A stretch of 64,000 nucleotides of DNA from Methylobacterium frigidaeris (GTDB lineage: Bacteria > Pseudomonadota > Alphaproteobacteria > Rhizobiales > Beijerinckiaceae): positions 222,781 through 286,780 of the forward strand of contig NZ_BPQJ01000006.1 in NCBI RefSeq assembly GCF_022179185.1, given 5' to 3'. The notes beneath the pieces were generated by a model. That model ran no database searches. It was not told the origin of the DNA and saw only the letters and a program-made list of their open reading frames with translations. Shown piece after piece: positions 19,077 to 25,837 of the stretch; position 1 is the stretch's first letter; each line of letters starts with the position of its first letter. Position numbers and translations under genes: made by a program.

Positions 19077-21766
19077 CGGTTCCTCCGGCCGAGCTGGCGC
19101 ACCAGGCTCGTCGTGGCGAGCCCGAGGCAGAGCGCCATGATCAGCGTCATCGCCACGTAGGCGCCCGGATTGAGGGAGAGCCAGGCGGCCGAGACCAGCC
19201 GCAGGTTCGCGAGGCCCCGCGCTTGGGTCTCGATCAGGCCGACCCGTTTCGGCTGCACGGTGCTGAGGCTGCCGTCCGAGGCGTCCAGGAAGGCGGCTTG
19301 GCCGACGAGGCCGGTCCACACCACCGGATCGACGAGGCAGGAGACCGAGGCCTTGAGGATCGACGCGTTCGGGGCGGTCACCAGGACGGTGCCGTCCTCG
19401 AACCACCCGCCGGTGCCTTGCCCGCTTCCTTGCGCGATGATCAGCGAGGCGCGGGGATTGAGCGGCACCGCCTCCGGCGCCGGCCCGCCGGCGAGGCGAA
19501 GCGCGAGGTCGCGGGTCTCCGCCGCCCGCTGCGTCAGGCCGGCCCAGGCATTGGCGAGCACCGCCGGGACGACGCCGAAGCCGCGCGCCGTCTCGTCCCA
19601 GCGCGCGACCAGATCCGCCTCGCTGTCGGCGGGGGCCTCGGCGGGGCCCGGCGACGGGGCGGCTTGCGCGGCGATCTGGCCTTGGGCCGGCGCCGGCGCC
19701 TGGGTCGTGGCGGCCGTGCGCAGCGGCGTCGTGAGGGCCGGCAGGGCGCAGCGCATCGGCAGGTTGCGGCGCAGGCGGTCGAGGGTGACGACACCCTCGG
19801 CCCCGAACGGCCCGGGCGTGGCCACGGTCTCGGCCCGGCCCTCCCAGATGCTCCGCACCTGCGCCGGGTCGAGGCCGACCGCCTCGAGGGCGGCGGGGGT
19901 GAGGGCACGGACCGGGGCGACGACGAGGCGGCCGCCCCCCGCCTCGCGCTCGTCGCTGCCGATCTCGAAGTCGATCACGCGGCCGGCCGCGATGGCGAGG
20001 CGCGCCGCCAGGGTCGCGGCGGCGGAGGCCGAGTCGCGGTCGGGGGTGGGCAGGACCAGGCGCGGGCGAGGAGCCGATGTCGGGAGATTGGGCGCCAGGA
20101 ACGGCACGGCGCCGGCCTTGACGGCCGCGAGGTCGGGGCTGCGCACCGCACGGGCCAGCGCCGGAACGTCGATGCGGGTGCGGTCGAGGAAGAGGAAGCG
20201 GGCGCGCCTGGCACCGGGGGCCAGGGTGTCGCAGGTCCGGTCGGCGGCGGTGGGGAGCTGGGCGCTGATCTCGACCCGGTTCAGTCCCGGCCGCCACAGG
20301 CTCAAGGGCAGCGGGATCGCGCTGTCGGTGAACACCTCGCCGCGGCTGTAGGGCAGCGGCACGCTGGCGGCGTTGCGGCCGTTGATGTCGACGACGATCT
20401 GGGCGCTCGACTCCAGGCCGGCCGCGTAGCCGCCGGCCAAGTGCAGCATCACCTTGCCGTAATCGGCCGGGACGAAATCGGCCGGGAAGCGCACCGTGAA
20501 GCCGACCCGCAGGAGCCGGCCGTTGAACTCGCGGCTCGCGACCCCGAGCTGCTCCAGGGTCAGGCTCTCGCCGCCCTGGACCGGATAGCCTCGCGTCAGC
20601 TCGGCGAGCCGGGCCCCCGCCGGCGTGCCGGAGCCGTCGCCCGAGGAGGCCAGCGTCGCGATGGCCTGGCGCACGTCCGCAGCAGAAGGACCCGTGACGA
20701 CGAGGGTCGGAGCGCGGCTCCCGCGCGGCGCCAGCAGGGCGACCCGCGGGCCGGTGATCGCACCGAGCTCCTCCACCCCGTCCGTGCCGCGGATCTCCGC
20801 GGCGGTGCCCACGACGAGGTTGAGGCCGGCGCGGCCGGAGAGCGGCGGACCGAAGCTCACCGCCGGCCCGGCCAGGCGCCCGATCAGGGCGACCGCCTGC
20901 ACGGCGCCGATCATCCGCTCGAGCCGCTCCGGGCTCGGCCGTTCGCTCAGCAGCACCCCGATCGGCAGCGCACCGCTCTCGTCGGGTTCCAGGGCCGCCA
21001 GGGTCTTCAGGTCGAGGTCGGCGGCCTGCCCCACGACGAGGCCGGAGCGCGACGGATCGATCTGGGTCCACAGCTCGTAGGTGGCCTCGGTCGAGCAATC
21101 GACCCGGTGGCGCTGGCTCGCGGTGAGCGCCACCGCATTGTAGCCGGCCTTGAGCAGGCCCTCGGGGATGGGAAATTCCACCACCTTCACGGCACCCGGC
21201 GCCTGGATCCGGGTCCAGCCGACCTTGGTGCCGTTGACGCTGCCCGACAATTCGGAAGCCTCCGGCGCCACCGAGATCGCCGAGAGGTAGGAGACGCGCA
21301 GCTTCGCCGGTCCGCGCGCCTGCGCCTCGGTCACGTAGACCGGGAATTGCAGCGCGTCCTCCTCGCCGGCGAGGCGATAGCCGCGGGTGCCGGCCGGAAA
21401 CCGCCGCGCCGCCGCGACCACCGCCACGACCGGCATGGTGCGGCGGGCCGGGTCGGCCTCGGGCGCTTGGCTCTGCGGCCCTTGCCCTTGCGCTGCTTGC
21501 CCTTGCGCTGCTTGCCCTTGCGCTGCTTGCCCTTGCGGCCGCGGCGGGGCGGGGCGCAGGGGCTCGCCGGCGGGCGGCAGGGTCAGGCGCTCGGCCGGGC
21601 CGGTGCCGAGGAAGCTCTGGGCGAGGGTGGGGGTGGCGAGAAAAGAGGCGATCAGGAAGACCGCCACGATTGCGACGAAGGGCGCGGGTTCTCTCCCCAC
21701 CCGCGGGGAGAGGCGAAGACCGGCGCCAGTCACACGTTGGAGATTGACCAGGCGGCGCAACATCAT
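19073..21766 (-). CDS. bcsB: Cellulose synthase regulatory/periplasmic subunit BcsB
   Basis: An 897-residue BcsB: a secreted N-terminus, two carbohydrate-binding and flavodoxin-like repeats in the periplasm, and a C-terminal membrane anchor (PGAYVAMTLIMALCLGLATTS) that activates BcsA. After the signal segment there is a QGQAAQGQAAQ linker encoded by perfect 15-bp repeats. I place the start at ATG 21766, which has GAGG upstream and lies 8 bases past the bcsA stop; ATG 21784, overlapping bcsA, is an alternative. A palindromic repeat falls inside the first 30 codons. The c-di-GMP-binding role belongs to the BcsA PilZ domain rather than this protein. Confidence 0.88.
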   Translation of the reverse strand: MMLRRLVNLQRVTGAGLRLSPRVGREPAPFVAIVAVFLIASFLATPTLAQSFLGTGPAERLTLPPAGEPLRPAPPRPQGQAAQGQAAQGQAAQGQGPQSQAPEADPARRTMPVVAVVAAARRFPAGTRGYRLAGEEDALQFPVYVTEAQARGPAKLRVSYLSAISVAPEASELSGSVNGTKVGWTRIQAPGAVKVVEFPIPEGLLKAGYNAVALTASQRHRVDCSTEATYELWTQIDPSRSGLVVGQAADLDLKTLAALEPDESGALPIGVLLSERPSPERLERMIGAVQAVALIGRLAGPAVSFGPPLSGRAGLNLVVGTAAEIRGTDGVEELGAITGPRVALLAPRGSRAPTLVVTGPSAADVRQAIATLASSGDGSGTPAGARLAELTRGYPVQGGESLTLEQLGVASREFNGRLLRVGFTVRFPADFVPADYGKVMLHLAGGYAAGLESSAQIVVDINGRNAASVPLPYSRGEVFTDSAIPLPLSLWRPGLNRVEISAQLPTAADRTCDTLAPGARRARFLFLDRTRIDVPALARAVRSPDLAAVKAGAVPFLAPNLPTSAPRPRLVLPTPDRDSASAAATLAARLAIAAGRVIDFEIGSDEREAGGGRLVVAPVRALTPAALEAVGLDPAQVRSIWEGRAETVATPGPFGAEGVVTLDRLRRNLPMRCALPALTTPLRTAATTQAPAPAQGQIAAQAAPSPGPAEAPADSEADLVARWDETARGFGVVPAVLANAWAGLTQRAAETRDLALRLAGGPAPEAVPLNPRASLIIAQGSGQGTGGWFEDGTVLVTAPNASILKASVSCLVDPVVWTGLVGQAAFLDASDGSLSTVQPKRVGLIETQARGLANLRLVSAAWLSLNPGAYVAMTLIMALCLGLATTSLVRQLGRRNR
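21491..21535. repeat. Three perfect 15-bp tandem repeats inside bcsB
   Basis: The unit CGCTGCTTGCCCTTG occurs three times in a row (21491, 21506, 21521), with a partial unit before it. On the coding strand it specifies a repeating Gln-Gly-Gln-Ala-Ala linker. Because the unit is a multiple of three, copy-number change keeps frame. Confidence 0.9.
21691..21712. repeat. CTCTCCCC/GGGGAGAG palindrome inside bcsB
   Basis: Perfect 8-bp arms around a 6-base loop, lying within the bcsB N-terminal coding region and translated as part of RLSPRVGREPAP. The same G/C-rich palindrome style is seen in the intergenic repeats of this window, suggesting an element captured in frame. Confidence 0.55.
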
Positions 21767-21773
21767 CCGGGCC

Positions 21774-24242
21774 TCACGCCGCATCGGTGCGCCGGCCGCG
21801 GGCGGCGAGCGCACGGTCGTTCTCGAAATCGAGCATCAGGCGGACCCAGTCGCCGTCGGCCTCCGCCTCAACCGGAATCGAGGTCTGGGCGTGGGCAGGG
21901 GCTTGCGCGTGGGTGTGCGCCTGCGCTTGAGCCGGGGTCCGCACCGGGATCGTGGGCCGCACCGGCGGGGCGAGGGGCAGGTCGACCGGCTGCAAGGGGA
22001 CGGATTCCGTGGCAGGCTCCCGAGCGGGCTCGTCGTAGACCGGGGCCGCGGCGGGCGCTTCGACCGGGGCGGGGCGGGGCACCTCACCGGCGAGCGCGTA
22101 GCGCAGGGCGCGGACGGGCTCGGCGAAGCCCCACCAGATGAATTGCAGCGTGCCGGTGAACAGGTCCTTGTGGCGGCGCCGGCGCAGCTGGAACCGGCGC
22201 ATCGCCTCAGCGTCGCCGTACATGAGGCCGGCGAGCGCGACGTAGTCCTGGCTCCGCAGCGTCCCGAAGGCGAGGCGGCAGACCGCGTCGGCCCCCGAGC
22301 GGGCGACCGGCCCGAGCACCACCGGCAGGGCTCCGGCGGGGCGGGCGCCTGCCACCGGCACCACCGTGAGCGTGCCGGGAACCGGGCGGTGGCCCGCCCC
22401 GGGGGCGAGGAAGGCCGCCGGCATCCGGACGGTGCAGGCCTCCGCCGAGACCCGCTCGATCGCCACGTCCACCGCCCGGCCGCCGAGGGTGAGCTGGCCG
22501 CGGCGGTTGACCGCCAGGGAGGGGGTGCGCTCGAGCTGGCGGCGCTCGGCGCAGACGCCGAGGGCCGCCCCGGCGGTGAGAAGGTTGAACAGGTTCCACA
22601 GGCCGACGACCAGCATCAGGTTGGTCACGCCGGGCTCGAACAGGTAGCGCCAGGCCGCGACCAGGCAGCCGGTCAGGAGCAGGCCGTAGACGGCGAAGAA
22701 CGGCAGCGAGAGCGCCGACAGGTGGTCGTGGTCGAGCGTCGCGCCCTTGTTGGTGACGTTGAAGGTCGGCTTGCGCGGCGACCAGATCACCGAGACGATC
22801 GCCTTCGACAGGTACAGGCCCTGGACGTACTCGTACAGTTCGGAGACGAACGGCCAGCGGAACTTGCCGTAGACGTAGTTCTGCATCATCAGATTGATGA
22901 CGATGTAGGTCGCCGTATAGGCGATCGATTCGTCGACGCTGGCGACGAAGATCTTCAGGTCGAAGAAGATGTGCAGCAGCGGCGCGAACATGAAGACGAG
23001 CCGCGGGATCGGAAAGAACCAGAACGTCATGCTCGACAGGTAGGCGAGCTTCTGGATCGGCTTGAGGCCGCGCTGCAGGGCCGGGTTCTTCAGGAGCAGG
23101 ATCTGGAACATGCCCTGGCACCAGCGCGAGCGCTGGCCGATGAAGTCGGCGAGCGTGTCGGGCTGGAGGCCGGCGATCAGCGGCTTGTCGACATAGGCGC
23201 TGGTCCAGCCGCGGGAATGCAGCTCGAAGGCGGTCTCGCAATCCTCCGTGATGGTGATGCCGGCGAAGCCCCCGGCCTCGTCGAGGGCGGTGCGGCGCAG
23301 GAGCGCCGCCGAGCCGCAGAAGAACGAGCCGTTCCACTTGTCGAGCCCGGCCTGCGTCACCGCGTAGAACATCTCGTTCTCGGACGGCATCCGCTCGAAG
23401 GTGCGCAGGTTCCGCTCGATCGGGTCCGGATTGAGGAAGGCGTGCGGGGTCTGGACCAGGAAGAGCTTCGGATCCTCGGCGAAGTAGCCGACGGTCTCGG
23501 TCAGCAGCGAGCGGAACGGCACGTGGTCGGCGTCGAGCACCAGCACGAGGTCGCCGGTGGCGGAAGCGAGCCCATTGTTGAGGTTGCCGGCCTTGGCGTG
23601 CTCGTTGCGCGCGCGGGTCAGGTAGCGGGCGTCGAGATCGGCGCAGAGCGCCTGGAGCTCGCGCCGCCGGGCCCGCGCTCCTTCGGCCTTCTCGGGATCC
23701 GGGTCGGCGCATTTCTGGTCGGTGCCGCCATCGTCGAGCAGCCAGACGGTCAGCTTCTCGGGCGGATAGTTCATCTGGCGCGCGGCGGCCAGCGTCATCG
23801 CCAGGATCTCGGCATCCTCGTTGTAGCTCGGCACGAAGACGTCGACGTGGGGAAGGTCGGCCGCCGGCACCGCGGCGGGCGGCCGGCGGCGCAACGGCTC
23901 GGCGTTGATGATCAGGCTGACGAACAGGATGAAGACGCAGTAGAGTTCGCAGAGCAGCAGCAGGAGGCCGAAGCCGAAGCTGACCGGATCGCCCGGGGAG
24001 GGCAGCGTGTCCGTCACCCGCCACAGGATGTAGCGCAGCACCACCAGGCTGCCCATCGCCAGGAAGACGAAGCGCGTCCGCGGCCCGTCGAACACCAGCC
24101 AGAGCCCGGCCATCGCCGCCATGGCGGCGAGGCTCATCGCGAGCTGGTTCTGGGTGCCGACGGGCTGGCTCAGCAGGGCGAGGCCGGCCGCCGTCGTCCC
24201 CATCCAGGCCAGCCATCGCAACGCACGCACCACGCCCGCCAC
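21774..24242 (-). CDS. bcsA: Cellulose synthase catalytic subunit BcsA (UDP-forming)
   Basis: An 822-residue inner-membrane GT2 synthase that polymerises UDP-glucose into beta-1,4-glucan and threads it across the membrane. Membrane segments flank the GT domain; the motifs are DDG at 170-172, DAD at 237-239, TED at 332-334 and QRSRW at 370-374. The C-terminal PilZ region keeps RxxxR (568-572, RQLER), but the second motif, normally DxSxxG, reads RVSAEA (597-602). A Pro/His/Ala-rich tail follows. The start is GTG 24242, lacking a strong Shine-Dalgarno. It is the first gene of the operon. Confidence 0.93.
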   Translation of the reverse strand: MAGVVRALRWLAWMGTTAAGLALLSQPVGTQNQLAMSLAAMAAMAGLWLVFDGPRTRFVFLAMGSLVVLRYILWRVTDTLPSPGDPVSFGFGLLLLLCELYCVFILFVSLIINAEPLRRRPPAAVPAADLPHVDVFVPSYNEDAEILAMTLAAARQMNYPPEKLTVWLLDDGGTDQKCADPDPEKAEGARARRRELQALCADLDARYLTRARNEHAKAGNLNNGLASATGDLVLVLDADHVPFRSLLTETVGYFAEDPKLFLVQTPHAFLNPDPIERNLRTFERMPSENEMFYAVTQAGLDKWNGSFFCGSAALLRRTALDEAGGFAGITITEDCETAFELHSRGWTSAYVDKPLIAGLQPDTLADFIGQRSRWCQGMFQILLLKNPALQRGLKPIQKLAYLSSMTFWFFPIPRLVFMFAPLLHIFFDLKIFVASVDESIAYTATYIVINLMMQNYVYGKFRWPFVSELYEYVQGLYLSKAIVSVIWSPRKPTFNVTNKGATLDHDHLSALSLPFFAVYGLLLTGCLVAAWRYLFEPGVTNLMLVVGLWNLFNLLTAGAALGVCAERRQLERTPSLAVNRRGQLTLGGRAVDVAIERVSAEACTVRMPAAFLAPGAGHRPVPGTLTVVPVAGARPAGALPVVLGPVARSGADAVCRLAFGTLRSQDYVALAGLMYGDAEAMRRFQLRRRRHKDLFTGTLQFIWWGFAEPVRALRYALAGEVPRPAPVEAPAAAPVYDEPAREPATESVPLQPVDLPLAPPVRPTIPVRTPAQAQAHTHAQAPAHAQTSIPVEAEADGDWVRLMLDFENDRALAARGRRTDAA

Positions 24243-24274
24243 CTCAGAATCGCTCGAAGCCCCTACGCCATAGG

Positions 24275-24300
24275 ATTATGTCGGTTTCTCGTTACGAGAA
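24275..24300 (-). promoter_or_regulatory. Candidate bcs promoter element with 15-bp palindrome
   Basis: On the minus strand, TTCTCGTAACGAGAA (24286-24300), a 7+1+7 perfect palindrome, is followed by CATAAT (24280-24275) about 33 bases before the bcsA start codon. A -10-like hexamer directly next to a palindrome suggests a repressor or activator site over the promoter. The -35 is not convincing. Confidence 0.4.
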
Positions 24301-24444
24301 CCTGTTTTTTATCGACGGCCCTGAATGAAATCGGGTGCCGACAGCGCTCAATTCCCGGATCAAAATGTCACACTTGATCGCAGCCGAGCCCGAGACACGC
24401 CCGAGTGCCTGCACTCTCTTCTCGTAGATGAGCCGGCGTTTTCT

Positions 24445-24490
24445 GATCATAATTTGTAAGATCATAATCTGGAATCCTGATTTTGCGCAA
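24445..24490 (-). promoter_or_regulatory. GATCATAAT direct repeat and possible upstream promoter
   Basis: GATCATAAT occurs at 24445-24453 and again at 24460-24468, a 15-bp period. On the minus strand TTGCGC (24490-24485), an 18-base spacer and TATGAT (24466-24461) form a promoter-like pair pointing to bcsA, 220 bp away. Tentative. Confidence 0.3.
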
Positions 24491-24881
24491 TCGTGAGCGC
24501 AGCACAGTCAGCCAGAGACACAGATATCGACCGTATGCATGCTATCGGGCACGGCCAGTGACGCCATGCGCGAGCGACATCCTGCCGTCGAGATGTCCGG
24601 GAGCGAGCGAGAGAGTGATCTTGCTCGACGGCATGGCGCAGCCCGGAGCCGAGGGCGCGCCCTGGGCGAGCGAGGGCGCTGCGGTGCAGGACGACGCGAC
24701 GCACGATCACGTCGTCCGAGGCGGTCGGCGATCACGGGATCCGGGAGAGACGGAATCCGGGAGGAGGCAACGAGAACGGTTCCTGCACGCCCGACCGGCC
24801 TCCGCCGTCGCGTCACGATTCCCGGGGCCTGTCTGGTTTGCCTTGCACCGCCGAGCGAATCCGGTCGGAGGGGCCGCCCCC

Positions 24882-25676
24882 TCAGAAGTTCGCCCGCGCC
24901 TCGATGCTCGAATAATAGCCCGAGCCCTGGACCCGGTCCTGCACGTAGCCCGCCGCCAGCGACATCTGCACCGGCCCGAACCTCACGCCCGAGAGATGGG
25001 CACCGATCCGGTACTGGCGGAAGAAGTCGTCGCCGAGGAACAGCGCCTCGGGGCCGATATAGACGCCATCGGCGACCATGTAGCCGAGGCGGACGCGGGA
25101 ATAATAGGCGTTGAACTTGGTCGAGTACGAGCCGTAGGCCGACACCATGGTGCGGTCGGTGGGGTTGGCGTAGAAGTTCGCGGCGACGCGCAGGCCCAGC
25201 CCGGTGCCGACCACCGGGTTGCCGGGATCGACGACCGAGAGCTGGTTGCTGCGGGCGTTGAAGCCGATGAAGCCGGCGAGCGCCGCGTCGCGCCAGACCC
25301 ACTCGTAGCCGGCCATCACCGAGCCTTCCTGCTGGTAGCCCGTCACCCGCGAGGCGACGGCCTGGCCCGGATAGGAATAGGTGCCGGCGATGGCCTCGAC
25401 CCGCACCCGCGGACCGCTCTGGGTCGGCGCGCCGGCGAGCGGCGCCGTGACGGTGATCGAGCCGAAGGCCGAGCTGTTCGAGGTGACGCTGGTCGATCCG
25501 TCGACGGCGACCGCCCAGCTGTCGTCGACCGCCTGGGCCTGCGCTCCGGTGTACCAGTCGGCGTCCGTGCCCGGCGCCCTCAGGTCCGCCGCCCGGGCCG
25601 CGCCGGCCGTGGCGAGCACGGCCAGGCTGGCGCCCCCGACGAGGCGAAGTGTTCGATGGTGAATCGAGGCAATCAA
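24882..25676 (-). CDS. bcsS: Cellulose biosynthesis protein BcsS
   Basis: A 264-residue exported protein with a signal peptide (ending AGAARAA) and a body of alternating aromatic/polar strands ending in ...SIEARANF, an aromatic C-terminus typical of outer-membrane beta-barrels. It resembles BcsS, an accessory protein of alphaproteobacterial cellulose clusters. The start is TTG 25676: no ATG or GTG lies at a sensible position, and AGGAGGC (25682-25688) sits at ideal distance. It is in the same direction as bcsA but separated from it by 639 bp, so it may have its own promoter. Confidence 0.75.
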   Translation of the reverse strand: MIASIHHRTLRLVGGASLAVLATAGAARAADLRAPGTDADWYTGAQAQAVDDSWAVAVDGSTSVTSNSSAFGSITVTAPLAGAPTQSGPRVRVEAIAGTYSYPGQAVASRVTGYQQEGSVMAGYEWVWRDAALAGFIGFNARSNQLSVVDPGNPVVGTGLGLRVAANFYANPTDRTMVSAYGSYSTKFNAYYSRVRLGYMVADGVYIGPEALFLGDDFFRQYRIGAHLSGVRFGPVQMSLAAGYVQDRVQGSGYYSSIEARANF

Positions 25677-25681
25677 CGCCG

Positions 25682-25688
25682 CCTCCTA
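25682..25688 (-). promoter_or_regulatory. Strong ribosome binding site deciding a TTG start (bcsS)
   Basis: AGGAGGC on the minus strand lies five bases before TTG 25676. It supports TTG as the bcsS start, since the signal peptide reading frame has no ATG. Confidence 0.7.
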
Positions 25689-25734
25689 CGCAAGATACCG
25701 GGATACTGTTCACCGATTTATGCGGGGAGACGGT

Positions 25735-25779
25735 TAAAATTTAGCATGCCTGCGGCGAAGAACATGCCGGCAAATTTTA
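25735..25779. promoter_or_regulatory. AT-rich inverted repeat upstream of bcsS
   Basis: TAAAATTT at 25735-25742 is matched by AAATTTTA at 25772-25779, with a second weak pairing (GCATGCC/GGCATG) inside. Set in an otherwise GC-rich gap between the sensor kinase stop and bcsS, it may be a terminator for the kinase gene or an operator for bcsS. Confidence 0.35.
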
Positions 25780-25837
25780 CCTATCGAGCCGGGGGTCTTT
25801 CCAGGGATCTTTCGCACGCCGAGACGCGCGGCGCGGA

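Larger units (their letters stand above)
24243..24881. other. Gene-free region upstream of bcsA, partly AT-rich
   Basis: No supportable gene in 639 bases; open frames here are antisense or unsupported. The part next to bcsA (24270-24490) is clearly richer in A+T than the rest of the window and carries a palindrome, CATAAT, and a repeated GATCATAAT. It is the likely control region of the bcs operon. The remainder towards bcsS shows no clear structure. Confidence 0.6.

Noticed and set aside
21481..21540. CRISPR-like repetition
   Set aside because: Units are contiguous 15-bp tandem repeats without spacers and in frame within bcsB.
19223..22141. A 970-residue plus-strand frame opposite bcsB and bcsA
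   Set aside because: Antisense shadow of real genes with low-complexity translation and no ribosome binding site.
24539..25114. Plus-strand frame in the gap before bcsS
   Set aside because: Arg/Ser-rich with no domain, partly antisense to bcsS, and no start signal.
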